64,000 nucleotides of DNA, from assembly GCF_017315725.1 (NCBI RefSeq), contig NZ_JAFLRG010000001.1:4005306-4069305 (forward strand), written 5' to 3'. The number at the start of each line of letters is the position of its first letter. Positions within the stretch are counted from its first letter, which is position 1. The notes below the pieces were generated by a model. The model worked only from the letters and a program-made list of their open reading frames with translations, was not told the DNA's origin and searched no databases. Below, piece after piece: positions 1 to 7,555 of this stretch. The position numbers and the translations under genes were made by a program. The DNA comes from Trinickia acidisoli. GTDB lineage: Bacteria > Pseudomonadota > Gammaproteobacteria > Burkholderiales > Burkholderiaceae.

Positions 1-399
1 AAGGCGGGCGAGCGTCTGCTGGAATACAAGGGTGAGCGCATCTCGTGGAAGGAAGCATTGCGGCGGCATCCGCACGATCCTTCCGAACCGAATCACACGT
101 TCTACTTCGCGCTCGAGGACGGCCGCGTCATCGACGGCAAGGTGAACGGCAACAGTGCACGATGGATCAACCATTCGTGCGCGCCCAATTGCGAAGCGGA
201 AGAGGTCGATGGCCGCGTGTTCATCCATGCGCTGCACGATATCGCGGCCGAGGAAGAGCTGTTTTACGACTATGGCCTCGTGATCGACGCACGCCAGACG
301 AAAAAGCTCAAAGACGAATACGCGTGCCGTTGCGGCGCGCGCAAGTGCCGCGGCACGATGCTCGCGCCGAAGCGTAGCGCGAAGAACGGCAAGGCCTAA
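1..399 (+). CDS. SET domain-containing protein (5' end outside window)
   Basis: The reading frame is open from base 1, so the start lies upstream; 132 residues are visible. The fragment is the C-terminal half of a SET lysine-methyltransferase domain: the NHSC motif (WINHSCAPN) and the ELFYDYG motif form the SAM pocket and pseudoknot, and a post-SET-like cysteine cluster (CRCGARKCRG) follows, which in this family binds zinc. Basic tail KRSAKNGKA. Bacterial SET proteins of this size are common in Burkholderia; substrates are generally unknown. Its TAA stop (397-399) overlaps the TAG stop of the convergent histidine kinase gene (396-398). Confidence 0.85.
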   Translation, partial: KAGERLLEYKGERISWKEALRRHPHDPSEPNHTFYFALEDGRVIDGKVNGNSARWINHSCAPNCEAEEVDGRVFIHALHDIAAEEELFYDYGLVIDARQTKKLKDEYACRCGARKCRGTMLAPKRSAKNGKA

Positions 400-1886
400 T
401 CGGGAATATTCGCGGGGTCTGCGGGCTGGCGAGAAGGCGTTACCGGCTGTGCGGAAATGACGAGCGGCACGCGCAATACGAAGCGTGCTCCGCCACCCGT
501 CGCGTCTTCGTAACGCACGTCGCCGCCGTGCAAATTCATGATGTCGTGAACGATCGCCAAGCCGAGGCCGGCGCCCGCTTCGACGCTCGGATCGGCTGTG
601 TCTTGACGGTCGCCGCGAAAAAACCGTTTGAACAAATCGACCTGCAAGGTGGGCGGGACCCCAGAGCCGTTATCTTCGACGGCAATTTCCGCGAAGCGCA
701 CGCCGTTTTCGTCGGCTGCCTCCGAGACGGTTACCGTGACGTTCGCACCCTGGAGTGTCGCCGACGGTAAATACTTGAGCGCGTTGTCGAGCAAATTGGC
801 GATGACCTCGCGCAACAGCACGGCACTGCCGCGGACCATGAGCGGTTTGTCGTTCGACGGACTGTCCAGGCGCTGGAAGCCGAGGTCGACATGGGCGGCC
901 AGCGCGCGCGGAACCCATTCGGCGCCGGTCTCGAACGCGAGCGCCGCGACGTCGAGCTCGACGAAGCGCGCCGTTTGTGCACCCGGTTCGGCGCGTGCCA
1001 GCGACAGCAATTGGTTCGAAAGGCGCACCGCGCGGTCGGCCGCGGCGCGCAATTCGCGCACGGCGACGAGCGTCTGGTTCGCATCGCGCGCATTCGCCGC
1101 TTGCTCGGCATGGAGCTTGACGGCAGTGAGCGGCGTGCGCAATTGATGGGCCGCATCTGCGATGAATTTTCGCTGAGCGTCGAGGGCCGTCTTCAAGCGG
1201 ACGAGCAGCGCGTTCATCGCGCTCGTCAGCGGTTTGATCTCCATCGGGACGTAGCTCTCGTCCACCTGCTCGAGCGACATGTGGGTTTGCCGGTTCAGCG
1301 AATCGGCCAGTACGGTCAACGGATTGAGCTGCTGATTGACGACGCGCCAGACGATGCCCCAACCCGCAAACAGCAGCAGCAGCAGCGGCATCATGATCGC
1401 GACGAGGAACTCGGCCGCGATGCGATAGCGGTGCCGCAGCGGCTGCGCGACCTCGACGATGATCGGATTGCCTGAAGCCTGTAGCACGCGCACCTGGGCG
1501 ACGCGCACGTGCATGCCCTCGTATTGCGCCTCGAATACGTTCGCTGAGCGTTGCTCGCGCACACGCGTGCCGAATAGCGGCAGCGCCGATTCTCCGGCGA
1601 TTTCGTGCACGCCGTCGCTGATGCGGTAGATCAACTGATCGCTCGGATCGGAGAACATCGCGTGCGCGAGCGGCGGCACCGTCGAGCGCGCATTGGGCCC
1701 GGCGATTTGGATTTGCTTGGAGATGGCGGTTGCGAGATCGGCCAAGGATCGGTCGATGACGTGCTGCGTGTATTGCCACGCGAGCCAATAGGCGATGAGG
1801 CCGCTCATCAGTGCGAGCAGGGATAGCGGCCCGGCGAGCCGCCGCAGAAGCGAGCGGCGCAAGCTGGTCGCGGCGACGGGCGGCAT
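396..1886 (-). CDS. Sensor histidine kinase, TctE/QseC-like
   Basis: Membrane sensor kinase paired with the response regulator just upstream. Domains in order: N-terminal transmembrane helix (about residues 17-37), a periplasmic sensor region, a second transmembrane helix (MMPLLLLLFAGW), HAMP linker, H-box with phospho-acceptor His247 (AAHQLRTPL), N-box (ANLLDNALKY), G1 (VEDNGSGVP) and G2 (GAGLGLAIVHD) ATP-binding boxes. The fold resembles the TctE group that senses tricarboxylates, but no tctCBA transporter is adjacent, so the ligand is unknown. The start is uncertain: I chose the Met at 1886, directly before the basic segment and first membrane helix; a Met at 1949 is also in frame and would leave about 50 bases to the regulator stop. 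The frame is open further upstream into the regulator gene. Confidence 0.85.
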   Translation of the reverse strand: MPPVAATSLRRSLLRRLAGPLSLLALMSGLIAYWLAWQYTQHVIDRSLADLATAISKQIQIAGPNARSTVPPLAHAMFSDPSDQLIYRISDGVHEIAGESALPLFGTRVREQRSANVFEAQYEGMHVRVAQVRVLQASGNPIIVEVAQPLRHRYRIAAEFLVAIMMPLLLLLFAGWGIVWRVVNQQLNPLTVLADSLNRQTHMSLEQVDESYVPMEIKPLTSAMNALLVRLKTALDAQRKFIADAAHQLRTPLTAVKLHAEQAANARDANQTLVAVRELRAAADRAVRLSNQLLSLARAEPGAQTARFVELDVAALAFETGAEWVPRALAAHVDLGFQRLDSPSNDKPLMVRGSAVLLREVIANLLDNALKYLPSATLQGANVTVTVSEAADENGVRFAEIAVEDNGSGVPPTLQVDLFKRFFRGDRQDTADPSVEAGAGLGLAIVHDIMNLHGGDVRYEDATGGGARFVLRVPLVISAQPVTPSRQPADPANIPD

Positions 1887-1998
1887 GGCGATCAATCGTG
1901 CGGAACGGGAAAAAGAAGGCGCGAGCGGCGCCCGTGCAGTGTGCGGCATCGCGCGAGCATGGCCGACGTCGTGCCGGCGGCCCGCGCTTGGGCTCCGC

Positions 1999-2685
1999 TC
2001 ACGACGCCTGGCGGATTTCCTGCAGCAGATAGCCGAAACCGCGTACCGTGACGATCTCGACTCGGCAATTTTCGAGCTTCTTGCGCACGCGATGCACATA
2101 GACTTCGATGGCGGTATCGCCGAGATCGCCGCCGAAGTGCGTCAGATGATCCTGCAATTGTGCTTTGCTGACGACTCTTCCGTGGCGCAGCAGCAGCATT
2201 TCGAGCACCGCGAATTCGCGCGGAGACAGTTCGAGCGCTTTGTCGTCGTTGAAGATGCGGCGATCGACGCCCGACAGGCGAACCCCGCCGAGCGAGACCT
2301 CGGGCCGCGGAATGTCGCTGTGCGGACCGCTGCGGCGCATGACGGCGCGAATGCGCGCTTCGAGTTCGGCGGGCTCGAACGGCTTGAGCATGTAGTCGTC
2401 GGCGCCGGCGTTCAGCCCTTGCACCCGATCGTTCAACTCGTCGCGCGCCGTGAGCACGATCACGGGCGTGTGACGGTTCGACTGCCGAAAGCGCGAGAGC
2501 AGCGTCATGCCGTCGATGCCGGGCAGGCCGAGGTCGAGAATGACGAGTTCGTGGCGGTTTTGCGTGAGGGCCTGTTCCGCAAAGATGCCGTCATGAACCA
2601 TGTCGACGGTAAACCCGGCTTGTTCGAGGCTGCTTTGGATGCCGCGCGCGATAGGGCGGTCGTCTTCGATCAGAAGGAGTCGCAT
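1999..2685 (-). CDS. OmpR-family response regulator, TctD/QseB-like
   Basis: 228 residues. The receiver domain (1-115) has the acidic pair Glu7/Asp8-Asp9, phospho-acceptor Asp51 (VILDLGLPG) and the conserved Lys (MLKPFEPAE); a winged-helix DNA-binding domain follows (LSPREFAVLEMLL, then VYVHRVRKKLE, then VRGFGYLL). It is transcribed leftward with the histidine kinase gene downstream, forming a two-component pair. The start follows an AGGAG-less AT-containing stretch, but the sequence MRLLLIEDDRPIA is the usual N-terminus of this family. Target genes cannot be read from the sequence. Confidence 0.9.
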   Translation of the reverse strand: MRLLLIEDDRPIARGIQSSLEQAGFTVDMVHDGIFAEQALTQNRHELVILDLGLPGIDGMTLLSRFRQSNRHTPVIVLTARDELNDRVQGLNAGADDYMLKPFEPAELEARIRAVMRRSGPHSDIPRPEVSLGGVRLSGVDRRIFNDDKALELSPREFAVLEMLLLRHGRVVSKAQLQDHLTHFGGDLGDTAIEVYVHRVRKKLENCRVEIVTVRGFGYLLQEIRQAS

Positions 2686-2808
2686 GGGATTCGCTCAAGT
2701 ACAATGGGTAACGCATTTCTAGCATGCCGACCGGCAATGCCTTCTTCGCCACAGCCAAGCGTGCCACCGCAAGAAAAGCTCCGGCGGGCGACCAAACGAT
2801 CATGAACC

Positions 2809-3030
2809 ATGTCCGAGATCACGATCAGCGAACTTGAAGCCGCGATCAATTTTTGGCGCGCCCGCTCGCCTTCGAGCGGCGACGAGCTCAGCTTGTGCAA
2901 GGAGGCTAGCGCACTCTCCAAGCCGTATGCGTTGATGATTGTACAGCGTCGGGCCGCCGTACCGGCAGACGCACTAGAACGAACGGCGCGCGATGCATGG
3001 GAAGCCTACGTGCGCGCCGTGCACGGCTAG
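2809..3030 (+). CDS. DUF3717 domain-containing protein
   Basis: Small 73-residue protein (MSEITISELEAAINFWRARS...) matching the DUF3717 family that I associate with Burkholderia and relatives; function unknown. No signal peptide or membrane segment. Contains one Cys (LSLCKEASAL). Its stop ends three bases before the stop of the convergent phhB gene. Identification rests on recalled family similarity and on length. Confidence 0.75.
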   Translation: MSEITISELEAAINFWRARSPSSGDELSLCKEASALSKPYALMIVQRRAAVPADALERTARDAWEAYVRAVHG

Positions 3031-3033
3031 CGC

Positions 3034-3330
3034 CTATTTCGCCTTCGCAACGTCTTCGATGAAGCGCGCCAGCGCGATGTCGCGCTCGGTCACGCCGTTC
3101 GCTTCATGTGTGGTCAGCGTGATGTCCACGGTGTGATAGACGTTGAACCACTCGGGATGGTGGTTCATTTCCTGCGCCTTGATCGCCACGCGCGTCATGA
3201 AGCCGAACGCTTCGTTGAAATCGGCGAATTTGAATTGACGATGGATCGCGTCGCGTCCCGCGACGGCTTGCCAGCCGCTTAGTTGGGAAAGCTGAGTTGC
3301 GCGTTCCTCCGAAGTCAGCTTGTGAATCAT
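3034..3330 (-). CDS. phhB: 4a-hydroxytetrahydrobiopterin dehydratase (pterin-4a-carbinolamine dehydratase)
   Basis: 98 residues. Dehydrates 4a-hydroxytetrahydrobiopterin formed by phenylalanine hydroxylase so that the pterin cofactor can be recycled. The family signature is visible: MNHHPEWFNVYHTV followed by the TTHEANGVTERD region. The longer reading frame extends to 3477, but the start at 3330 is preceded by a near-perfect ribosome binding site (AAAGGAGGTGACGCA), which fixes it. It is divergent from an Lrp/AsnC regulator. The usual partner phhA is not adjacent: the upstream neighbour is the regulator and the downstream neighbour is the DUF3717 gene. Confidence 0.92.
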   Translation of the reverse strand: MIHKLTSEERATQLSQLSGWQAVAGRDAIHRQFKFADFNEAFGFMTRVAIKAQEMNHHPEWFNVYHTVDITLTTHEANGVTERDIALARFIEDVAKAK

Positions 3331-3490
3331 TGCGTCACCTCCTTTCCTTTCATTTGGGCCCAGGATAGAGGGATCGACCCAATCCCCGCGCGGCCCATAT
3401 CGACCCGGCCATTTTTTCACAACTGACGCGGCGGCGGGCATGGCGAGTGATCCGCGTCGGTGATTCGTTCGATGCAACCGTAGTGCGAGT

Positions 3491-3556
3491 ATTATGCGTA
3501 AATGGCGCGATTGACGCGAGAAAAATCTATATTATGCATTAATCACGCATTAATGC
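3491..3556. promoter_or_regulatory. AT-rich divergent regulatory region with repeated GCATTAAT (likely Lrp/AsnC operator)
   Basis: Between phhB and the Lrp/AsnC gene, GCATTAAT occurs at 3536-3543 and again at 3547-3554, with starts 11 bases apart; the second copy sits in the perfect palindrome GCATTAATGC (3547-3556). A related TTATGCGTAAAT lies at 3492-3503. Lrp-family regulators typically bind such AT-rich degenerate palindromes and autoregulate; that these are its sites is inference. Confidence 0.55.
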
Positions 3557-3579
3557 GGCTATAAACGCGGGGAAATTTC

Positions 3580-4071
3580 ATGCTGGATCTCGACCATTTC
3601 GATTTGGCCTTGCTCGAGGTGCTGCAGCGCTTCGGCCGCGCGACCCATCAGCAACTCGGCGAGCGCGTGCCGTTGTCGCCATCTCAAATCGGCCGGCGTT
3701 TGCAGCGGCTCGAATCGCTCGGCATTATCGACGGCTACCGCGTCGTGCTGCGACCGGAAAAGCTCGGGCTCGGCGTGACCGCGTTCACGAGCCTGAAGCT
3801 CAAGCATCACGGCGATTCGATCGTCGAGCAGTTTCAGCAGCAAATCGACGTGCTGCCCGAGGTGCTCGAATGCCACGCCGTGGTGGGCGATGCCGACTAT
3901 CTGCTGCGGATCGTCGCGCCGGATCTGAGCGCGTTCTCGTCGTTCGTCATGAAAAAGCTCATGCGCGTGCCGGGTGTCGATAGCGTGCGCTCGAACATCG
4001 TGCTGACGACGTTCAAGCGCAACGGGCCGCTGCCGCTCGACCATCTTTCGCCCGGCGCCGGGCCTGCTTGA
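3580..4071 (+). CDS. Lrp/AsnC family transcriptional regulator
   Basis: 163 residues. N-terminal winged helix-turn-helix (ATHQQLGERVPLSPSQIGRRLQRLESLGIIDGY, about residues 21-52) followed by a RAM/ligand-binding domain (VLECHAVVGDADYLLRIVA, then the VPGVDSVRSNIVLTTFK strand). The family usually senses amino acids and forms octamers. The start is preceded by GGGGAAATTTC. Placed divergently from phhB with a repeat-rich intergenic region, so control of aromatic amino acid catabolism is a reasonable inference. Confidence 0.88.
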   Translation: MLDLDHFDLALLEVLQRFGRATHQQLGERVPLSPSQIGRRLQRLESLGIIDGYRVVLRPEKLGLGVTAFTSLKLKHHGDSIVEQFQQQIDVLPEVLECHAVVGDADYLLRIVAPDLSAFSSFVMKKLMRVPGVDSVRSNIVLTTFKRNGPLPLDHLSPGAGPA

Positions 4072-4104
4072 ACGGCCGGCGGCGCGAGCGTCAGGCGCTG
4101 GGCG

Positions 4105-4629
4105 TCAGGCGGGAACGCCTTCGTTGAGTAGATCGACGTAAGCGACCGCGACGAGATCGGCCGGCGACACGCCGAGCTTCGAGAATAGCGCGTGCGCTTC
4201 GGCTGCGCCGTCTTCTTCATCGTCGTCGGGCGCGAGCACGACTTCCAGCTCGACGAAGTCGCCGAGCCCGTCGACGCGATCGAGATGAATGCGCGTGCGC
4301 CCCGCCAGGTAGACGTGGCGCTCCTTCGTGACGATGCCGCGTGTCGTGAGCGCCGTTGCGAGCAGCGCGTGCATCGCATCGGGGTTCGTCACGGGACTGC
4401 GCGTGTAGTACGACGCCTTCGGCCCATCGCGATCGTCGCGCTGGTAGAAGATCAGCTCGGGCGGCGTGCCGTCGTCGAATTGGCGCAGCTTGAGGCGGCC
4501 GCGCGGCACGTCGTAGAAGAAATCTTGTTGGCGGAAGATGAGCGGGGCGTCGTCCGAGAGCGCGGCTGCGCGTTCGCACAGCTCGTCGAATGCGCGGGCG
4601 CGCGCTTTGAGTTCAATGTTGCGTGCCAT
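4105..4629 (-). CDS. CYTH domain protein (class IV adenylate cyclase-like / triphosphate tunnel enzyme)
   Basis: 174 residues. Starts with the CYTH signature ExKxR (NIELKARAR), followed by alternating charged beta-strands (RLKLRQF, ELIFYQRDD, ASYYTRSPV, HVYLAGRTRIHLDRV, FVELEVVLAPDD), as expected for a triphosphate tunnel with metal-binding acidic and phosphate-binding basic residues. Members are class IV adenylate cyclases (CyaB) or inorganic triphosphatases; the sequence alone does not decide which. A poly-acidic insert DDDEED lies after the ELEV strand. Monocistronic. Confidence 0.82.
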   Translation of the reverse strand: MARNIELKARARAFDELCERAAALSDDAPLIFRQQDFFYDVPRGRLKLRQFDDGTPPELIFYQRDDRDGPKASYYTRSPVTNPDAMHALLATALTTRGIVTKERHVYLAGRTRIHLDRVDGLGDFVELEVVLAPDDDEEDGAAEAHALFSKLGVSPADLVAVAYVDLLNEGVPA

Positions 4630-4907
4630 GTCGAGCTCCTGTCGAAACGTAAAGTGAGACGGGGGCGGGCGGCCAACCGAGTACTGCCGATCCGCTGCGA
4701 CCGAACCGATCGCGTCGATGGGCCGTATCGGCAGCGTGCCGTAAAGGGCAGCGGGAAACGCAAAACTAGAAAAAAACGCGCACGACGAGAAGCGGGCGGC
4801 GCGCAGGGCGCCTGCTTGCAGATGGAACGTAAGGAACGGAACGCAAATGCAAACCGACTCCGTAATCTAACAAAAAGTGTCGGCGCGCGTTTGCGAAAAC
4901 GGCACGG

Positions 4908-5804
4908 TCAAATGGCCCATTGCGCTTCGATCAACTTGAACGCGGCGGCGATCGCGGGCTCGTCCATGCGCGCCGCTAATGCGACGAAGGTCAGCTCGGT
5001 CGGCACCGTCACGCCCTCGACGATCGTCAGCGCATGCGTGTGCGCTTCGTCGATCGCGATCGCGTCGCGCGCGAGCGAAAGCCCGACGCCCGACTTGACG
5101 AGGTCGAGCATCGACGTCTCTTGATCCACTTCAGCCACCTTCACCGGGTCCGCCCCGGCTTGCCCGAACAGCCGCGACAGCAACCGGTGATGGGCGGAGG
5201 CCGGCGGCGTCCAGATCCACGGGAGCGCGGCGAGTGTGCGCCAATCGGGCGAGCGGCCCACGCGTTCCTTCCAGCCGGCCGGCGCGAGCACGCGGTATTG
5301 GAAACGCGTTAGCGTCGCTGAATAAAAGAGGCCGCTCGGCATGCCGTCTTCGACGGGTTGGCCGATGTAGTAACCGACGTCGAGCTCTTTCGCCCGCACT
5401 TGCTCGGCCACCCAGCCCGACATGCCGTGGCGCAAGGCCGTTTCGATCTGAGGATAGGTTTCGACGAGTTGTCTGAGGAATCCGCCTAGACGCAGGAATT
5501 GCGGGTCGAGGATGGTGCCGATGCGCAGCCGGCCGCGCACTTCCTGACGCAGCGCGGCTGCCGCCCGTTCGACGTCGCCTGCCGCGGTAAGCGTGCGCTC
5601 GGCATGCGGCAGTAGCGCCTGGCCGTCGCGCGTCAGCACGAGCCCGTGCGACGTACGCGTGAACAGCGCCACGCCGAGCGTCTCCTGCAGATTCTTGATC
5701 TGCAGGCTGACGGCCGGCTGCGTCAGATGAAGCTGGGCGGCCGCGCGCGTGAGATTACCCACGCGCGCCACCGTCACGAAGGCGCGAAGGAGGGTGAGGT
5801 CCAT
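4908..5804 (-). CDS. LysR family transcriptional regulator
   Basis: 298 residues. The N-terminal winged helix-turn-helix (residues 17-40, NLTRAAAQLHLTQPAVSLQI) is typical of LysR, followed by a periplasmic-binding-protein-like effector domain (residues 90-298). It is divergent from mmsA with 142 bases between start codons, the classical arrangement in which a LysR regulator controls its neighbour. The inducer is unknown, perhaps an intermediate of the mmsA pathway. Confidence 0.9.
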   Translation of the reverse strand: MDLTLLRAFVTVARVGNLTRAAAQLHLTQPAVSLQIKNLQETLGVALFTRTSHGLVLTRDGQALLPHAERTLTAAGDVERAAAALRQEVRGRLRIGTILDPQFLRLGGFLRQLVETYPQIETALRHGMSGWVAEQVRAKELDVGYYIGQPVEDGMPSGLFYSATLTRFQYRVLAPAGWKERVGRSPDWRTLAALPWIWTPPASAHHRLLSRLFGQAGADPVKVAEVDQETSMLDLVKSGVGLSLARDAIAIDEAHTHALTIVEGVTVPTELTFVALAARMDEPAIAAAFKLIEAQWAI

Positions 5805-5811
5805 AACGGTG

Positions 5812-5830
5812 ATATTAGCTCGCCTTATAT
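5812..5830. promoter_or_regulatory. Possible LysR box (ATAT-N11-ATAT)
   Basis: Just upstream of the LysR start codon, ATAT (5812-5815) and ATAT (5827-5830) are separated by 11 bases. This matches the T-N11-A architecture of LysR operators and lies in the divergent LysR/mmsA promoter region. It is a short, degenerate match, so the call is tentative. Confidence 0.35.
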
Positions 5831-5946
5831 TGCAGTTGAGGAGAACTCATTGGATTTCGAGTTGCATTGGCGGGTACGCTTCTTTGCAAATGAGCCGGGG
5901 CCAGGGCTGCCCGGACGAGCGTTTCACTGATTGAGCGAGGATCGAC

Positions 5947-7464
5947 ATGAGCGAAGCAGATCGGAGCGGCGTGCGCGAGGTGACGCATTTCATCGGCGGT
6001 CGCACCGTGGCCGGCACGAGCGGCCGATTCGGCGACGTCTTCAATCCGGCTGAAGGCCGTGTCGCGGCGCACGTGCCGCTGGCCGGCACGGATGAAGTCG
6101 CTGCCGCCGTGGCTGCGGCCAAGGCCGCGTTCCCGGCATGGGCCGAGACGGCCCCGCTCAAGCGGGCTCGGGTCATGTTCAAGTTCAAGCAGTTGCTCGA
6201 TACGCATCATGACGAACTCGCCGAACTCATTACGCGCGAGCACGGCAAGGTGTTCTCGGATGCGAAAGGCGAGGTGATGCGCGGCATCGAAGTCGTCGAA
6301 TTCGCTTGCGGCATTCCGAACCTGCTCAAGACCGACTACACGGATCAAATCGGCGGCGGCATCGACAACTGGAACTTGCGTCAGCCGCTCGGCGTTGTCG
6401 CCGGCATCACGCCGTTCAATTTTCCGATGATGGTGCCGTGCTGGATGTTCCCGATCGCGATCGCCTGCGGCAACACGTTCGTGCTCAAGCCTTCGGAGCG
6501 CGATCCGTCCGTCACCGTGCGCCTGGCCGAGTTGCTCGAGGAAGCGGGGTTGCCCGACGGCGTTTTCAACGTCGTGCACGGCGACAAGCAGGCCGTGGAT
6601 GCGCTCATCGAGCATCATGACGTCGCGGCGCTCTCGTTCGTCGGTTCGACGCCGATCGCCGAGTACATCCATAGCGAGGCATCCAAGCGCGGCAAGCGCG
6701 TGCAGGCACTCGGCGGCGCCAAGAATCACCTCGTCGTCATGCCCGACGCCGATCTCGACCAAGCCGTCGATGCATTGATCGGGGCGGCCTATGGGTCGGC
6801 CGGCGAGCGCTGCATGGCGATCTCGGTCGCGGTGGCCGTCGGCCATATCGCCGATGAACTCGTCGAGCGGCTCGTGCCGCGCGTGAAGGCCTTGAAGATC
6901 AAGGACGGCATGCAAGCCGATGCCGAGATGGGTCCGCTCGTGACGGGGGTGCATCGCGACAAGGTGATCGGCTATATCGGAGCCGGCGTGGACGAAGGCG
7001 CCACGCTCGTCGTCGATGGCCGCGCTCATGAGGTGTCCGGTCAGGACGCGGGCTTCTTCCTCGGCGGCACGCTGTTCGATCACGTGAAGACGAACATGCG
7101 GATCTATCGCGAGGAGATTTTCGGTCCGGTGCTCGCCATCGTGCGCGTGCCCGACTTCGCAAGCGCGGTCGCGCTGATCAACGCGCACGAGTTTGCCAAC
7201 GGTGTGTCGTGCTACACGACCGACGGCGGCGTGGCGCGCGCGTTCGCGCGTCAGATCCAGGTGGGCATGGTCGGCATCAACGTGCCGATCCCGGTGCCGA
7301 TGGCATGGCATTCGTTCGGCGGCTGGAAGCGCTCGCTGTTCGGCGATCATCACGCCTACGGCGAGGAGGGCGTGCGCTTTTACACGCGCTACAAGAGCGT
7401 GATGCAGCGCTGGCCCGACAGCATCGCGAAGGGTGCCGAATTCACGATGCCGGTCGCGAAGTAA
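5947..7464 (+). CDS. mmsA: CoA-acylating methylmalonate-semialdehyde dehydrogenase
   Basis: 505 residues. Oxidises (methyl)malonate semialdehyde to propionyl-CoA or acetyl-CoA with NAD and CoA. ALDH fold: NAD-binding region (ITPFNFPMMVPCWMFPIA, then FVLKPSERDPS), Rossmann glycines (LSFVGSTPIAEYIH), and catalytic Cys289 in the context GSAGERCMAISVAV, which is typical for MmsA/IolA enzymes. Ribosome binding site GAGGATCGAC precedes the ATG. Divergent from a LysR regulator and followed 91 bases later by a GMC oxidoreductase, suggesting an operon that takes an alcohol to an aldehyde and then to an acyl-CoA (valine, beta-alanine or myo-inositol type catabolism are possible). Confidence 0.92.
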   Translation: MSEADRSGVREVTHFIGGRTVAGTSGRFGDVFNPAEGRVAAHVPLAGTDEVAAAVAAAKAAFPAWAETAPLKRARVMFKFKQLLDTHHDELAELITREHGKVFSDAKGEVMRGIEVVEFACGIPNLLKTDYTDQIGGGIDNWNLRQPLGVVAGITPFNFPMMVPCWMFPIAIACGNTFVLKPSERDPSVTVRLAELLEEAGLPDGVFNVVHGDKQAVDALIEHHDVAALSFVGSTPIAEYIHSEASKRGKRVQALGGAKNHLVVMPDADLDQAVDALIGAAYGSAGERCMAISVAVAVGHIADELVERLVPRVKALKIKDGMQADAEMGPLVTGVHRDKVIGYIGAGVDEGATLVVDGRAHEVSGQDAGFFLGGTLFDHVKTNMRIYREEIFGPVLAIVRVPDFASAVALINAHEFANGVSCYTTDGGVARAFARQIQVGMVGINVPIPVPMAWHSFGGWKRSLFGDHHAYGEEGVRFYTRYKSVMQRWPDSIAKGAEFTMPVAK

Positions 7465-7555
7465 GGTCGAGCCGACGAGAAGCCCGGGCCCGCGCGCGGA
7501 TTCGCGGATTCGTGTGGGCCTTCCCCATTTCATTCGATGCCGGATGGTGCGCGCG

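Noticed and set aside
5815..7533. 572-residue open frame antisense to mmsA
   Set aside because: Shadow of the conserved mmsA gene; composition dominated by His, Arg and Asp without recognisable motifs.
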